The notes beneath the pieces are model-generated. The model was not told the DNA's origin. It was given only the letters and a program-made list of their open reading frames with translations, and made no database searches. 64,000 nt of DNA from Nitrospira sp. (GTDB lineage: Bacteria; Nitrospirota; Nitrospiria; Nitrospirales; Nitrospiraceae), in NCBI GenBank assembly GCA_016788885.1, contig JAEURX010000017.1, positions 1-64,000 of the forward strand, read 5' to 3'. Positions within the stretch are counted from its first letter, which is position 1. Each line of letters begins with the position of its first letter. Made by a program: the position numbers and the translations under genes. This document shows, piece by piece, positions 18,162-27,580 of the stretch.

Positions 18162-19280
18162 CTAGCGTTTACGATAAAACGCGGCGATCGTCTGCACGAC
18201 ATACTGGAGTTGCTCATCGCGCAATTCCGCAAAGATCGGAAGGGACAGGACTTCCTCAGCCGCTCGCTCCGATTGCGGGAAGGCACCCTTCGGGTACCCC
18301 AGGTCGCGGTAGCAGTTTTGCAGGTGCAACGGCAGCGGATAATACACTTCCGTACCCACGCCCTGCTCTTTCAAATAACTGCGTAATTCGTCGCGCTTCT
18401 GCACGCGAAGGGTGAATTGATTGAAGACATGAAAGTTTTCCCGGCCCACGACAGACAAGGTGACGTGATCGGTCAAGTGCGCCTCGGTCAACAACTGCAC
18501 ATAGTGCGCGGCATTTCGGCGGCGCCCTTCGGCCCATTGATCGAGCCGTTTCAATTTCACCAGCAAGACGGCCGCTTGCAGGGCATCCAACCGGCTATTG
18601 ATGCCGATCGCTTCATGCACGTATCGCACACGACTCCCGTGAACCCGCAACATGGCAATCGACTCCGCGAGTGCCTTGTCGTTTGTGGTCACCATTCCAG
18701 CATCGCCGAACCCGCCCAGATTCTTCGAGGGGAAGAAGCTGAAACAGGCCAGATCGCCCAACACGCCGGCTCGCCGTCCGTTTTGCGCGGCGCCGATCGC
18801 TTGGCAGGCATCTTCGATCACACCGATCTTGTGTCGTCGCGCAATCTCGTTGATCGCGCCCATGTCTGCGCATTGGCCAAACAGATGCACCGGAATGATT
18901 GCCTTGGTCCGTTTGGTGATGGCCCGTTCCAACAACTGCGGGTCCATATTGAAGTCATCAGAACGGATATCGATGAAGACCGGCTTGGCACCCAGCCGAG
19001 AAATCGCCCCGGCCGTGGCGAAGAAGGTGAACGGCACCGTGATCACCTCATCGCCTGCCTTTACCCCCAAGGCCATCAACGCCAGCAACAAGGCATCGCT
19101 TCCGGATGCCACCCCCACGGCATGCGTGCTGCCGACATACGCGGCCACGGCTTCTTCCAATGCCACCACACGGGGCCCGAGGATAAAGCCCTGCTCATCA
19201 CAGGTCGCTTCGATCGCGGCCAGGATTTCACTGCGCAGGGATTGGTACTGGGCCTTCAAATCAAGCAGCGGAATGTTCAT
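18162..19280 (-). CDS. DegT/DnrJ/EryC1/StrS sugar aminotransferase
   Basis: PLP-dependent aminotransferase of 372 aa that aminates a keto-sugar nucleotide, supplying an amino sugar for surface glycan. Family marks: IPLLDLKAQY at the N-terminus, the VASGSDALLLAL PLP-phosphate loop, IEDACQAIGA, and the internal aldimine lysine K186 in FFPSKNLGGFGD. The ATG at 19280 is preferred because GAGGGAG lies four bases upstream; an alternative ATG at 19301 overlaps the previous gene's stop by 4 bp. It is the last gene of the glycan cluster on this strand. The partner dehydratase that would make the keto-sugar is not recognised in the window, so the product sugar is undefined. Confidence 0.9.
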   Translation of the reverse strand: MNIPLLDLKAQYQSLRSEILAAIEATCDEQGFILGPRVVALEEAVAAYVGSTHAVGVASGSDALLLALMALGVKAGDEVITVPFTFFATAGAISRLGAKPVFIDIRSDDFNMDPQLLERAITKRTKAIIPVHLFGQCADMGAINEIARRHKIGVIEDACQAIGAAQNGRRAGVLGDLACFSFFPSKNLGGFGDAGMVTTNDKALAESIAMLRVHGSRVRYVHEAIGINSRLDALQAAVLLVKLKRLDQWAEGRRRNAAHYVQLLTEAHLTDHVTLSVVGRENFHVFNQFTLRVQKRDELRSYLKEQGVGTEVYYPLPLHLQNCYRDLGYPKGAFPQSERAAEEVLSLPIFAELRDEQLQYVVQTIAAFYRKR

Positions 19281-19297
19281 CGTCTCCCTCGGTCCAC

Positions 19298-20491
19298 TCA
19301 TGACAATCGATTGGGCTGCAACTTCATCACATCGCCGACAGGCCGCCTGCTATGCAGGAGGTACGTATACAGCGACTGATACTGTTTGACGGTTTCCTGG
19401 ATGGTAAACTCTTCCGGCAATTGGTCGTTCCCGTTCCGAAGGTCCGCGCGGAGCCGTTCATCGCCCAACATCTGGCACACTCGCCCTGCGATGGCCCGGA
19501 CATCGCCGGCCGGGCAGAGCGTTCCCTGAATGCCTTCCACAATCGCTTCGGCAGCGCCACCCACTCGGGTCGCCACGATCGGAACCCGGCTCGCCCTCGC
19601 TTCCAGAATCGCGCAGGGCAGGCCTTCCCATTGAGAGGTCAACACGAAGACGTCAAGCGCTTTCAGCAGCGCCGGGACATCACGGCGCCAACCAAGCAGG
19701 GTGACCCGCCCCTGAAGTCCCTCTGCCTGAATCATCGCCTCGATGCGCGGTCGTAGCTCGCCGTCCCCGACCAGAATACAGTGTGCCGCGGACATCCGCT
19801 GGCACACCAGCGCGGCCACACGGATAAAATCTTCGGGCGATTTTTGCGGTTTCAGGCACGAGACCGTCCCCACGAGCAGATCCTCAGGACCCACTCCCAG
19901 TGTGGCCCTGAGACGGTCGCGCTCCGCCGACTCGATCCGAACAGAGAACGCGCGCGGATCAATGCCGGGCCTGACCACCGACACCTGGGAGGCCGTAAAC
20001 AATCCCCATTCAAGCCCCTGACGGCGATCAGCCTGCGAAACCGCGATCCAATGGGTGGTCACGCGCCCGACCATCCATTCAAGCCCGATCAGCAGTCGCT
20101 GAAGCCAAAACGGCTGCGCGGGCGTCACACCATACCCGTGTATCGTGTGCAGAATACAGGGAACACCGGCCAACCAGGCAGCGACGCGCCCTAGGATACC
20201 AGCTTTTGAACTGTGGGTGTGGACAATCTTTGGCCGGAGCCGTCGGAAGGTCGCGACGAGTTCCCAGAGGGCACGCAAATCGTGCAGCAATTGAATCTCC
20301 CGCCCCAGGGAAGGAATCAGCTGCAGTTCCACGCCCTGAAGCGCATGCGCCTCCGCGGTCAACAGTCCGTCGGGCCCTGCAATCAGCACCGGACGGAATC
20401 GCCGGCGATCCAGGCTCGACACCACCTGCATCGCCACTTCCTGTGCTCCCCCCAATTCCAGCTTGGTGATGACGTGACAGACTACATCCAT
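19298..20491 (-). CDS. GT4-family glycosyltransferase
   Basis: A 397-residue GT-B-fold glycosyltransferase that transfers a sugar from a nucleotide donor to a growing lipid-linked glycan at the cytoplasmic face. The N-terminal half begins VCHVITKLELGGAQEV, with the typical GG acceptor loop; the C-terminal half has GDGELRP, the VTLLGWRRDVPALL strand and an intact EX7E motif (EGLPCAILE). It lies 13 bp after the FAD oxidoreductase gene and just before the aminotransferase. Acceptor and sugar cannot be read from sequence. Confidence 0.9.
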   Translation of the reverse strand: MDVVCHVITKLELGGAQEVAMQVVSSLDRRRFRPVLIAGPDGLLTAEAHALQGVELQLIPSLGREIQLLHDLRALWELVATFRRLRPKIVHTHSSKAGILGRVAAWLAGVPCILHTIHGYGVTPAQPFWLQRLLIGLEWMVGRVTTHWIAVSQADRRQGLEWGLFTASQVSVVRPGIDPRAFSVRIESAERDRLRATLGVGPEDLLVGTVSCLKPQKSPEDFIRVAALVCQRMSAAHCILVGDGELRPRIEAMIQAEGLQGRVTLLGWRRDVPALLKALDVFVLTSQWEGLPCAILEARASRVPIVATRVGGAAEAIVEGIQGTLCPAGDVRAIAGRVCQMLGDERLRADLRNGNDQLPEEFTIQETVKQYQSLYTYLLHSRRPVGDVMKLQPNRLS

Positions 20492-20504
20492 GATGATCCC
20501 ACGC

Positions 20505-21815
20505 TCAGGCGGCGGCCTTCATCCGTAAGTGCGCGGCAACCCGCTGCCCCTGGGCAATCGCGTCCTCCATCGACGTATGCTCCCACAGCCCATACCTTCC
20601 GATCGACGAAATGCCTCGCCGGTCCAGTTCTCCCAACAGCTCCTTCACTGCCCGTCCTCGATACCGATCGAACAGCACGTAGGCATAATGCAGATCCTTC
20701 ACATCCGACATCACGACGTCATCCGACGGGAGCAACACACCGGCCTGCGCCAATCCCCGGCGAACCCGTTCGATGAGCGATGCGTCCGACTCCCGCTCCG
20801 TCGGCTGATGCGAAATTTCCACATAGAGCGAGCTGCATCCTGGCTGGCCCATCGAGGCAGAGAAATTCATGGGGAACCCAGCCCGATAGAACGGGTACCG
20901 GTGCTCCGGGAAATAGATCCAGTGTTTGTCTGAAATGCGTTCCCGAGCGACGGCGAGATTCACGTTGTACACGGACACCCAACGCAGCGACTCAGCCAGT
21001 TCCCGCATCGATGCCGGGAGATCGACGCACCGGCGAACGAGTTCCGGCAATGGAATCGTCGAGATGAGACGGTCGTACTCCTCGGTGCGTTCCCCCTGAG
21101 CACTCCGGAAGACAGCCCGATGCCTGCCCGTCTCGATCTCCACCAATTGGGAATCGAACGCCAGATTCTCCACCGAGGGCAGGAACGCCTCCGGCAATAC
21201 CTTGATACCGCCGCTCACCGGGTACTGAAACGACGGGTTATAGCCGAAGGCCTTGTCCTTTATGCCCAACGCACCGCTGACGACATCCTTCACGTCCGGC
21301 TTCGGGACAAGCCACGACACCCAGTCGGAGGTCAGCTCATCGAGCGGCACCTGCCACAGCTTTTCATTGAACGGCACCATGAAATGCTTGGCGATTCCCT
21401 CACCTAGGCTCTCGACAATCCACTGTTTAAAGGAACGACCCTCCGCCGGCGGCTTGGAGACAGGATCCGACAATGTGGCGATGAAGCCCAGGAGACACTC
21501 GCGCACGACTTCTGGCGGCAGACCATGGGTATTCACCTGGAACGGATATTCCGTATACGTGTCATGTGAGAACACGTACGACTTGCGGGCATGTCGCTGC
21601 AGTTGGCCGGGGAGCAGGCTTTCCACCAATGCCTTGATCGCCGTCTGGCGAAAATGGAGCAAATGGCCGGTGTAGTCGAACGTGAAGCCGTCTTTCACAT
21701 AGGAACGGCACAGGCCGCCGACCTCGCGTTCCCGCTCCAAAAGCTTGTACCGCAGGCCACGCAGGTGATAGGCCGCACTCAACCCCGCCAAGCCAGCCCC
21801 GACAATCAGAATCAT
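20505..21815 (-). CDS. FAD-dependent oxidoreductase, protoporphyrinogen-oxidase/amine-oxidase-like
   Basis: A 436-residue flavoprotein with an N-terminal dinucleotide fold (ILIVGAGLAGLSAAYHL), the ERE...GGLCRS second motif and FDYTGHLLHF, resembling the UDP-galactopyranose-mutase/PPO-like oxidoreductases found in polysaccharide clusters. It could oxidise or isomerise a sugar nucleotide or lipid-linked sugar, but the substrate is not clear. Its ATG overlaps the upstream WecA-like stop by 4 bp (ATGA), strong evidence for translational coupling in one operon. Confidence 0.82.
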   Translation of the reverse strand: MILIVGAGLAGLSAAYHLRGLRYKLLEREREVGGLCRSYVKDGFTFDYTGHLLHFRQTAIKALVESLLPGQLQRHARKSYVFSHDTYTEYPFQVNTHGLPPEVVRECLLGFIATLSDPVSKPPAEGRSFKQWIVESLGEGIAKHFMVPFNEKLWQVPLDELTSDWVSWLVPKPDVKDVVSGALGIKDKAFGYNPSFQYPVSGGIKVLPEAFLPSVENLAFDSQLVEIETGRHRAVFRSAQGERTEEYDRLISTIPLPELVRRCVDLPASMRELAESLRWVSVYNVNLAVARERISDKHWIYFPEHRYPFYRAGFPMNFSASMGQPGCSSLYVEISHQPTERESDASLIERVRRGLAQAGVLLPSDDVVMSDVKDLHYAYVLFDRYRGRAVKELLGELDRRGISSIGRYGLWEHTSMEDAIAQGQRVAAHLRMKAAA

Positions 21816-22870
21816 ACGGCGCCGGTCCTTTCTGTCGAACGTGCCGGAGCAGCCTCATGGCTCACGGCAACCACTCCGTTGGAGACATTCACACGCGTCA
21901 AGGCCACGGCAGCAGCAGCGAGACCGATGACCGTGAGCCCGCTCAACCCCAGGGCAAGATCCTGAGGCACAGCCATGACGAGCATGCCGATTCCGCCCAG
22001 GACGGCCGCGCCGAGATAACTGAGCAGCACGACCTGCGTGACCGAGAGTCCCCAATGCCGCAGCCGAATCGCCATGTGATCGGGGCTGCCGAGGAAGACC
22101 GGCAGACCGCGCAAGAACCGGATGTACATGACGAACAGCGTATCGAAAATCGGCATGCCGAGAATCAGCACCGGAGTCAGCAGTGAGACGGAATGGCCTT
22201 CCGTATACTTGCCGATCATGGACAAGGCGCCGAGCATCAGGCCGATGAACATCGCGCCGGAATCGCCCATATAGATGGAGGCGGGGCGCCAATTGTAGCG
22301 CAGAAACCCCAGGAGGCTTCCCATGAGCGCTGCCAGCATGAACGCAATGGTTTGGTCACCATTGAGCACCGCCACGACGCACAGAAATGCCGCACTGATG
22401 ATTCCGACACCGGCCGACAACCCGTCCATGATATCCAACAGATTGAACGCGTTAATGATGCCGATCATCCAGAACACCGTCAGCACGATATCGACCCAAT
22501 CGGGAAGGGAGGCGATCTCGATACGGATCCCGCTCTTGATCAGCACGAAGACGGCCAGACACTGTCCTGCCAGTTTCGTGCCCGGCGAGAGCACGCCGAA
22601 ATCGTCGATCAACCCCAACATGACGATCAGGGTTCCCGAGAGCACGATGCCGAGGACGTCCTGCCGAAACTCGAAGGTAAAAGCCAGACTCACGAGAAAC
22701 GCGAGGTAAATCGCCAACCCACCCAGATATGGAACCGGCTCTCGCTGGTGCTTGAGCCGGCCATCGGGGTTGTCGACAATCCCGAACTTCAGTGCAGCCC
22801 GGCGTGCCATGGGCACCCCGTACATCGCCAATAACACGGCAACCACGAATGTGAGGGTGAGTAGAATCAT
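21812..22870 (-). CDS. WecA/MraY-family glycosyl-1-phosphate transferase
   Basis: Polytopic inner-membrane enzyme (352 aa, about ten hydrophobic segments) that moves a HexNAc-1-phosphate from UDP to undecaprenyl phosphate, starting surface glycan synthesis. Diagnostic motifs: IVDNPDGRLKHQREPVPYLGG, LIDDFGVLSPGTKL, FNLLDIMDGLSAG and YNWRPASIYMGDSGAMFIG. WecA-type enzymes supply O-antigen or teichoic acid primers; MraY is normally in the mur/fts cluster, not here. The ATG at 22870 overlaps the upstream glycosyltransferase stop by 4 bp, better than the longer open frame, and the signal for membrane insertion begins there. Confidence 0.9.
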   Translation of the reverse strand: MILLTLTFVVAVLLAMYGVPMARRAALKFGIVDNPDGRLKHQREPVPYLGGLAIYLAFLVSLAFTFEFRQDVLGIVLSGTLIVMLGLIDDFGVLSPGTKLAGQCLAVFVLIKSGIRIEIASLPDWVDIVLTVFWMIGIINAFNLLDIMDGLSAGVGIISAAFLCVVAVLNGDQTIAFMLAALMGSLLGFLRYNWRPASIYMGDSGAMFIGLMLGALSMIGKYTEGHSVSLLTPVLILGMPIFDTLFVMYIRFLRGLPVFLGSPDHMAIRLRHWGLSVTQVVLLSYLGAAVLGGIGMLVMAVPQDLALGLSGLTVIGLAAAAVALTRVNVSNGVVAVSHEAAPARSTERTGAV

Positions 22871-24006
22871 CGGCCCCCAGTCGAGTGCCCATGGCTCGAA
22901 ACCGAGCGATGCAGAGGCCGCGGCGCCGCTTGATTCGGCGCACATTCAGCAAAGGACCGATACACGTCGGCAAGCCGAGGCCCCCACAAGGCCAAGGAGT
23001 AGTGTGATTCCACCGTTCGGCGGCCGGCTTGTCCCATGCGCGCTCGAAGCTCCGGCTGACGGCAGAGCGCGTGCAAGCGTTCATACCACTCGTCTTCGGT
23101 CGTTGCGAGAAATCCGTTCTCCCCGTCCACGATGATGTCGCTATTGACGCCCACAGGCGAGGCCACCGCCGGCAATCCCACTGCGAGATATTGCAACAGC
23201 TTGAGCGCACATTTGCCTCTCGCCCATTCCGTATCCTCCAGCGGCATCACGCCGATTGTGGCATCCTGGAGATCGTCCACCTCGCGCTGCCAGGTCCATG
23301 GGCGAAACTCGATGTCCACGCCTGGGAGCGCCGGGGGCTGAGAACAGACCACGCGAAGCTTCACCGGATACCGTTCTTGGAGCCGGCGGAGCGCGGGCGC
23401 CACCACGTCCAGATATTTGAGATTGTACGCGAGGCCGATCCAGACAATCGTAATGGTCTCATCCGCTCGATCGCGTGCGACCGTCGTGGGAATCGGCTTC
23501 GGTACAAACCGCGCTGTATCCACCACTGTGGGGACCACCGTGACATAGGATGAGAATCGGGTAGCATAGGCGGCCAGCCGATCGTTTCCGACAATGACTC
23601 CCGCCGCCATGGCCAACAGCACAGGCATTTTCCGTTCATGGCCGTGGGTCAGATAAATCGCATCGTCCAGTTCGAACACCAAGCGGTACTGCAGCCAGCA
23701 CAACAGCCGTTCTATCAGCGGAGGCGCATAGGGAAAGAGTTGCCCTTCGATCACGATCAGGTCCTGCCGGCCCAGGGTAAGAAGTGTTCCCAGACGTTTG
23801 AGAAAGCGGGCCAGCACATAAGGAACTTTCAAACAGCCTTGCAGCAGGGAAGAGCGCAATCGAAGAATGGAAAAGTATGTGGCACCGAACAGCGGAGCCA
23901 CATGGCAGTCGATCCCCGCCTGTTGGAGATGAGGCAAGAATTGATAGACGCGATAGCGACTACTCGGGCCCATGGGCGAGCTCTTGGAAAAATACGTGAC
24001 CGTCAT
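22867..24006 (-). CDS. GT4-like glycosyltransferase
   Basis: A 379-residue GT-B-type enzyme. It begins MTVTYFSKSSPMGPSSRYRV and has WIGLAYNLKYLD and the late motif EWARGKCALKLLQYLAVGLP, typical of a glycosyltransferase subgroup with RGKCA; the position usually held by the second Glu of EX7E is Gln. The start is uncertain: ATG at 24006 or a GTG at 24042, neither with a strong ribosome site. It heads the coupled set that runs through WecA and the FAD enzyme. Confidence 0.85.
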   Translation of the reverse strand: MTVTYFSKSSPMGPSSRYRVYQFLPHLQQAGIDCHVAPLFGATYFSILRLRSSLLQGCLKVPYVLARFLKRLGTLLTLGRQDLIVIEGQLFPYAPPLIERLLCWLQYRLVFELDDAIYLTHGHERKMPVLLAMAAGVIVGNDRLAAYATRFSSYVTVVPTVVDTARFVPKPIPTTVARDRADETITIVWIGLAYNLKYLDVVAPALRRLQERYPVKLRVVCSQPPALPGVDIEFRPWTWQREVDDLQDATIGVMPLEDTEWARGKCALKLLQYLAVGLPAVASPVGVNSDIIVDGENGFLATTEDEWYERLHALCRQPELRARMGQAGRRTVESHYSLALWGPRLADVYRSFAECAPNQAAPRPLHRSVSSHGHSTGGR

Positions 24007-24232
24007 GGCGCGTCTATCGCCCCGTTGTCTCGAAATATCCACCGGTTGTGCAGGCGAATCCGACTAGTCAAATAGTACCGGAGTTCTCCGGCAAGGATAG
24101 ATTTTTCGATGTTTCGACGGGGGGAACGAGCGAGGAAATATTACGGTCACTGCGCTCTGAGGCAATGATACAGGGAAACGTTATGGAACTTGCTGGTGAT
24201 CTCGAGACATCAGGGGCCTAGGACATCAAGAA

Positions 24233-25183
24233 TTAAGCAATTGCTTTATTCCCTCTCTCGCATTTGAGCGAAAGCCAGCTCAGCATTCGGAACAGCCCGC
24301 TATTGAAAGATGTTCGGGGTTCCCATCTAAGCTCAGTTCGAATCTTCGAAATATCCAATACATTGCTGGGAACGTCAAAGCTCCGTCCAGGAGAAAATGC
24401 ACACGCAATTTTACGACCAAGCATAGTCTCTATTGCGATAACCACATCTCTAAGACTTTTCCCCTCGCCACTTCCTACATTGAACACTCGATGTTCCCCG
24501 GTATAGGTTGCGATTTTTATGAATGCATCAATAACATCCCCGACATAGATATAGTCTCGGACCACTGAGCCGTCGCCCCAAATCTCTATTTTTTCGTTCC
24601 TCAGAGCTTTATCCAAAAATACACTGACCACGCCTTGAGAACCGGTCGGCTTCTGACGTTCCCCAAACGGATTAGCCAAACGCAGAATACAATAGTCCAG
24701 CCCAGTCATGGCGTGATGAAGATATAAATATTTTTCGGCCATCAGCTTGCTGATACCATAGGCACAAAGGGGTTGAGTAGGATGGCTTTCTGAAATCGGG
24801 ATCCTCTCTGGAATACCGTATACGGTCCCGCCGGAAGATGCGAATATCACCTTCCTGACCTTTTGTTGGGATGCCACCTCAAGAAGGCGCAGCGTCCCCA
24901 GCACGTTAGTTTCCACGTCATAAATGGGATTACCATTTGACGATTTTGGCAATGTGGTCCATGCAAGATGGAAGAGGATGTCACAGCCTGATATCGCGGC
25001 CGATAAGTCATCGTGGTTGACAAAATCTCCTTCGTACCATTCAACAGAGTCAGGACATTGCATACCTTCAAACCGTTGCAGATTAGGCCGATCCAAAACT
25101 CTTACCACATAGCCTTGAGCCAAGAGTCCAATCGCAAGATGAGACCCTAAGAAACCGCCACCTCCGATAATTAGACAGCGCAT
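24233..25183 (-). CDS. NAD-dependent sugar epimerase/dehydratase (extended SDR)
   Basis: A 316-residue nucleotide-sugar enzyme resembling UDP-glucose 4-epimerase. It has LIIGGGGFLGSHL for NAD binding (about 4-16), SSGGTVYG with the catalytic serine region, the YGISK Tyr/Lys pair near 146-150, and the late motif RDYIYVGDVIDAF. It would produce an epimerised hexose for the glycan. Its start overlaps the preceding glycosyltransferase by 13 bp. Base composition is visibly AT-richer than in the genes to its left. Confidence 0.9.
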   Translation of the reverse strand: MRCLIIGGGGFLGSHLAIGLLAQGYVVRVLDRPNLQRFEGMQCPDSVEWYEGDFVNHDDLSAAISGCDILFHLAWTTLPKSSNGNPIYDVETNVLGTLRLLEVASQQKVRKVIFASSGGTVYGIPERIPISESHPTQPLCAYGISKLMAEKYLYLHHAMTGLDYCILRLANPFGERQKPTGSQGVVSVFLDKALRNEKIEIWGDGSVVRDYIYVGDVIDAFIKIATYTGEHRVFNVGSGEGKSLRDVVIAIETMLGRKIACAFSPGRSFDVPSNVLDISKIRTELRWEPRTSFNSGLFRMLSWLSLKCERGNKAIA

Positions 25184-26547
25184 CGAACCTCACGCTTCTG
25201 CCGCACAATGTCCGCATAAACCTGCGTTAGTTCCTTTGCGTAGTCAGAAATCGACTTTGGTTTGTTTGTCTTGGATAGCTGCCGAACGCGTTCCCTATTG
25301 CGTGCAAGCTGCGCGATCATCGATGCCAGTTCTGAGGCGTCTCCTGGAGCAAATAATAATCCATTGTCATTATGTCGTACTACCTCTGACATACCTCCAA
25401 GATTTGAGGCGATTACCGGGCACCCTGCGGCCTGAGCTGAATAGATAACCAGCGGGGTATTCTCGTACCAAATTGATGGAACGACCAAAACATCGAGTGA
25501 TGCCAATATCGCTCCGATTTGGCTATTGGGAAACGTGCCGCAAAATTCGATTCGACTATCACTACCGGCAACCTGTTTCAGTTCTTGCACATAAGCTGGA
25601 AATTGTCCTGTATCACCATACACCTTCAACTCTACCGCCTCGCTTTGAGGCAACGACCGAATGGCTCGAATCAGGACGTGTGCCCCTTTGTGTTTGTAAA
25701 GAGTTCCGATAAAACCGAGCCGCAGACGCCTGTCATTACTTCCGAATACCCTCTCCGAATACGAGTGCGAAAGATCAATTCCATATGGGCTAACTACCAT
25801 GTTGTCAGACACATATCCATTCTGTTTGAGTGTACGCTCCAAGATCCGAGAAGGAACGAGGACTCTATCGATCTTCCTGAAGCAACTCCTTAGGAAATCA
25901 GGCCGGTGAACCAAGGCCTGGATATGGGAGATAGGGCCTTTCGCAACACGAGGCATTCGCCTTACGGCCTGAACTGCGCGCGCAACAAGCCAATCCGGGG
26001 CAATTGAAAAAACAGAGTCGATCGACCGGGGCTGACTAAGCGACACGATGTGCCGAAGACAATTCACACTGTTCACGTCGGGCCCGGCACATAGGGAATT
26101 GTTCGGCAGGAGCAACTGAATCGTCGGGCACACAAGCCAGAAATCGGTTGGGGTCATGACCGTGGGAACATCGAGCCTGTAGCAGGCTTCAACCATTGAG
26201 GCGGACATGCGAAGCATATGAAAGAAGTGCACAACATCAGGACGCACACGCTTCAGATAGCTTGTGAAATGCTCTCCAAAGAAAGTATTGTTGTGCTCTG
26301 CTTCCGCGATATTCTCTTGCTGCCCCATGGGTACACGGTGGTGATAGAACCGCTCAACCCGGAAACCGCAGTACTCATAGGAATCGAATCTCTCCTCGTC
26401 CTGCAATGGTCTCTTTGTGTGAAACCCGGCAAAGATTGTCACCTCATGCCCTTGCCGCCGTAGCTCTTTGGCAGTATCAAGCGTGAGGGTCTCAGTCCCG
26501 CCCGTAGAATCAGGGTAGAACTGATGGACCGTGAGCAGAAGCTTCAT
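25171..26547 (-). CDS. GT4-family glycosyltransferase
   Basis: A 458-residue GT-B enzyme starting MKLLLTVHQFYPDSTGGTET, with the GGTE donor/acceptor loop, LRLGFIGTLYKHKG (start of the C-terminal fold) and VPSIWYENTPLVIYSAQAAGCP. The EX7E second Glu is Ser. Its insert around 165-215 (a Cys-containing stretch with LLLPNNSLCAGPDVNSVNC) is shared with the 27577 protein, so the two are paralogues probably acting on similar acceptors. It overlaps the epimerase gene. Confidence 0.9.
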   Translation of the reverse strand: MKLLLTVHQFYPDSTGGTETLTLDTAKELRRQGHEVTIFAGFHTKRPLQDEERFDSYEYCGFRVERFYHHRVPMGQQENIAEAEHNNTFFGEHFTSYLKRVRPDVVHFFHMLRMSASMVEACYRLDVPTVMTPTDFWLVCPTIQLLLPNNSLCAGPDVNSVNCLRHIVSLSQPRSIDSVFSIAPDWLVARAVQAVRRMPRVAKGPISHIQALVHRPDFLRSCFRKIDRVLVPSRILERTLKQNGYVSDNMVVSPYGIDLSHSYSERVFGSNDRRLRLGFIGTLYKHKGAHVLIRAIRSLPQSEAVELKVYGDTGQFPAYVQELKQVAGSDSRIEFCGTFPNSQIGAILASLDVLVVPSIWYENTPLVIYSAQAAGCPVIASNLGGMSEVVRHNDNGLLFAPGDASELASMIAQLARNRERVRQLSKTNKPKSISDYAKELTQVYADIVRQKREVRCAV

Positions 26548-26701
26548 GGCTCAATCTGTCCTTGGCGAATGGTCCCGCCTAGAGCACATCTCTCAACACG
26601 CTAGTGGTGCCTGAAACCTGGCCTACGTTTCTGGCTGGTCCAGAACAGCCACGCCCCACGCAGTTGCAGGACTTTTCCCTCAACCCGAATGAGCAATCGT
26701 C

Positions 26702-27580
26702 TCACCTTCTCGGCCTAAGCACAACGATATCCTGAAAGTCATGTATGGCCCCTCTCCGGTAATCCAGCACCTCAAACCATTGAGTCCAATGCTCGAAAAT
26801 GTATGTTTCCGGAATGAATGTAATGCCATATTGAAAAGGCAGGTTGGTTACACACCACCCCATTGCTCTCGATAACCATCGCCGAAGTGTATTGGCGGAA
26901 GCTGTGAGGTGTCCATGCTGCAAAATGAATGCATGCTCGCCTCGCGCAAATAACCGCCTCGCTTTCTCAAACAGCACTCTATCCACCGCAATCATTTCCT
27001 GAATAGAAACTTCATTGATAGCTCGCTCCAACGCGCGAGCACCGTGGACCGTAAGAAACAGAACACCCTCCGAGGCACAAATACGTCGAAGCTCGGCAAG
27101 GAACTCGTCCTGACTCTTCTCGGTGAGATGAGTAAAGACTGAGATCGACGTAATCGCATCAAACTCCTTATCTCTGTAGGGCAATGGCGGGCTGACTGAT
27201 GTTCTTATCACATCAACATAGGACAGATTCTGACTTACCCACTTCACGTGGCGCGCATCAACATCGCAGGCCGACACCTTATGCGGATGCCCCTTGAGCA
27301 TACGGGCTAATCTCCCACAGCCACAGCCGAAGTCAAGAATCCTTCTGTATTCAGAGAGTGCTTTCGTGGATGCCTCTGAGAGGGCGCAATAGAAATCGGC
27401 CCCATGGCTTGCAAAATCCTGCTCGCTGTTAAGCCCCGACACGTTGTACATCAAATCACGTGGTGGGAAAGGGGCGACATACTCCCGTAAGGCATCATTC
27501 TCGAAAACGCCAGTTCTATTGAGCCACGTCCAGTCGTTAATGGAAAGTTGACAGCCCAGCTTAAAATCAGTGCAGCTCAA
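26702..27580 (-). CDS. SAM-dependent methyltransferase
   Basis: A 292-residue class I methyltransferase: motif I RILDFGCGCGRLARML, an acidic motif II (CDVDARH) and the post-I strand ITSISVFTHL. It overlaps the upstream glycosyltransferase stop by 4 bp, so is part of the same operon. It probably O-methylates or N-methylates a sugar in the glycan or caps the chain; that is inferred from context. A 154-bp gap separates it from the next gene. Confidence 0.85.
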   Translation of the reverse strand: MSCTDFKLGCQLSINDWTWLNRTGVFENDALREYVAPFPPRDLMYNVSGLNSEQDFASHGADFYCALSEASTKALSEYRRILDFGCGCGRLARMLKGHPHKVSACDVDARHVKWVSQNLSYVDVIRTSVSPPLPYRDKEFDAITSISVFTHLTEKSQDEFLAELRRICASEGVLFLTVHGARALERAINEVSIQEMIAVDRVLFEKARRLFARGEHAFILQHGHLTASANTLRRWLSRAMGWCVTNLPFQYGITFIPETYIFEHWTQWFEVLDYRRGAIHDFQDIVVLRPRR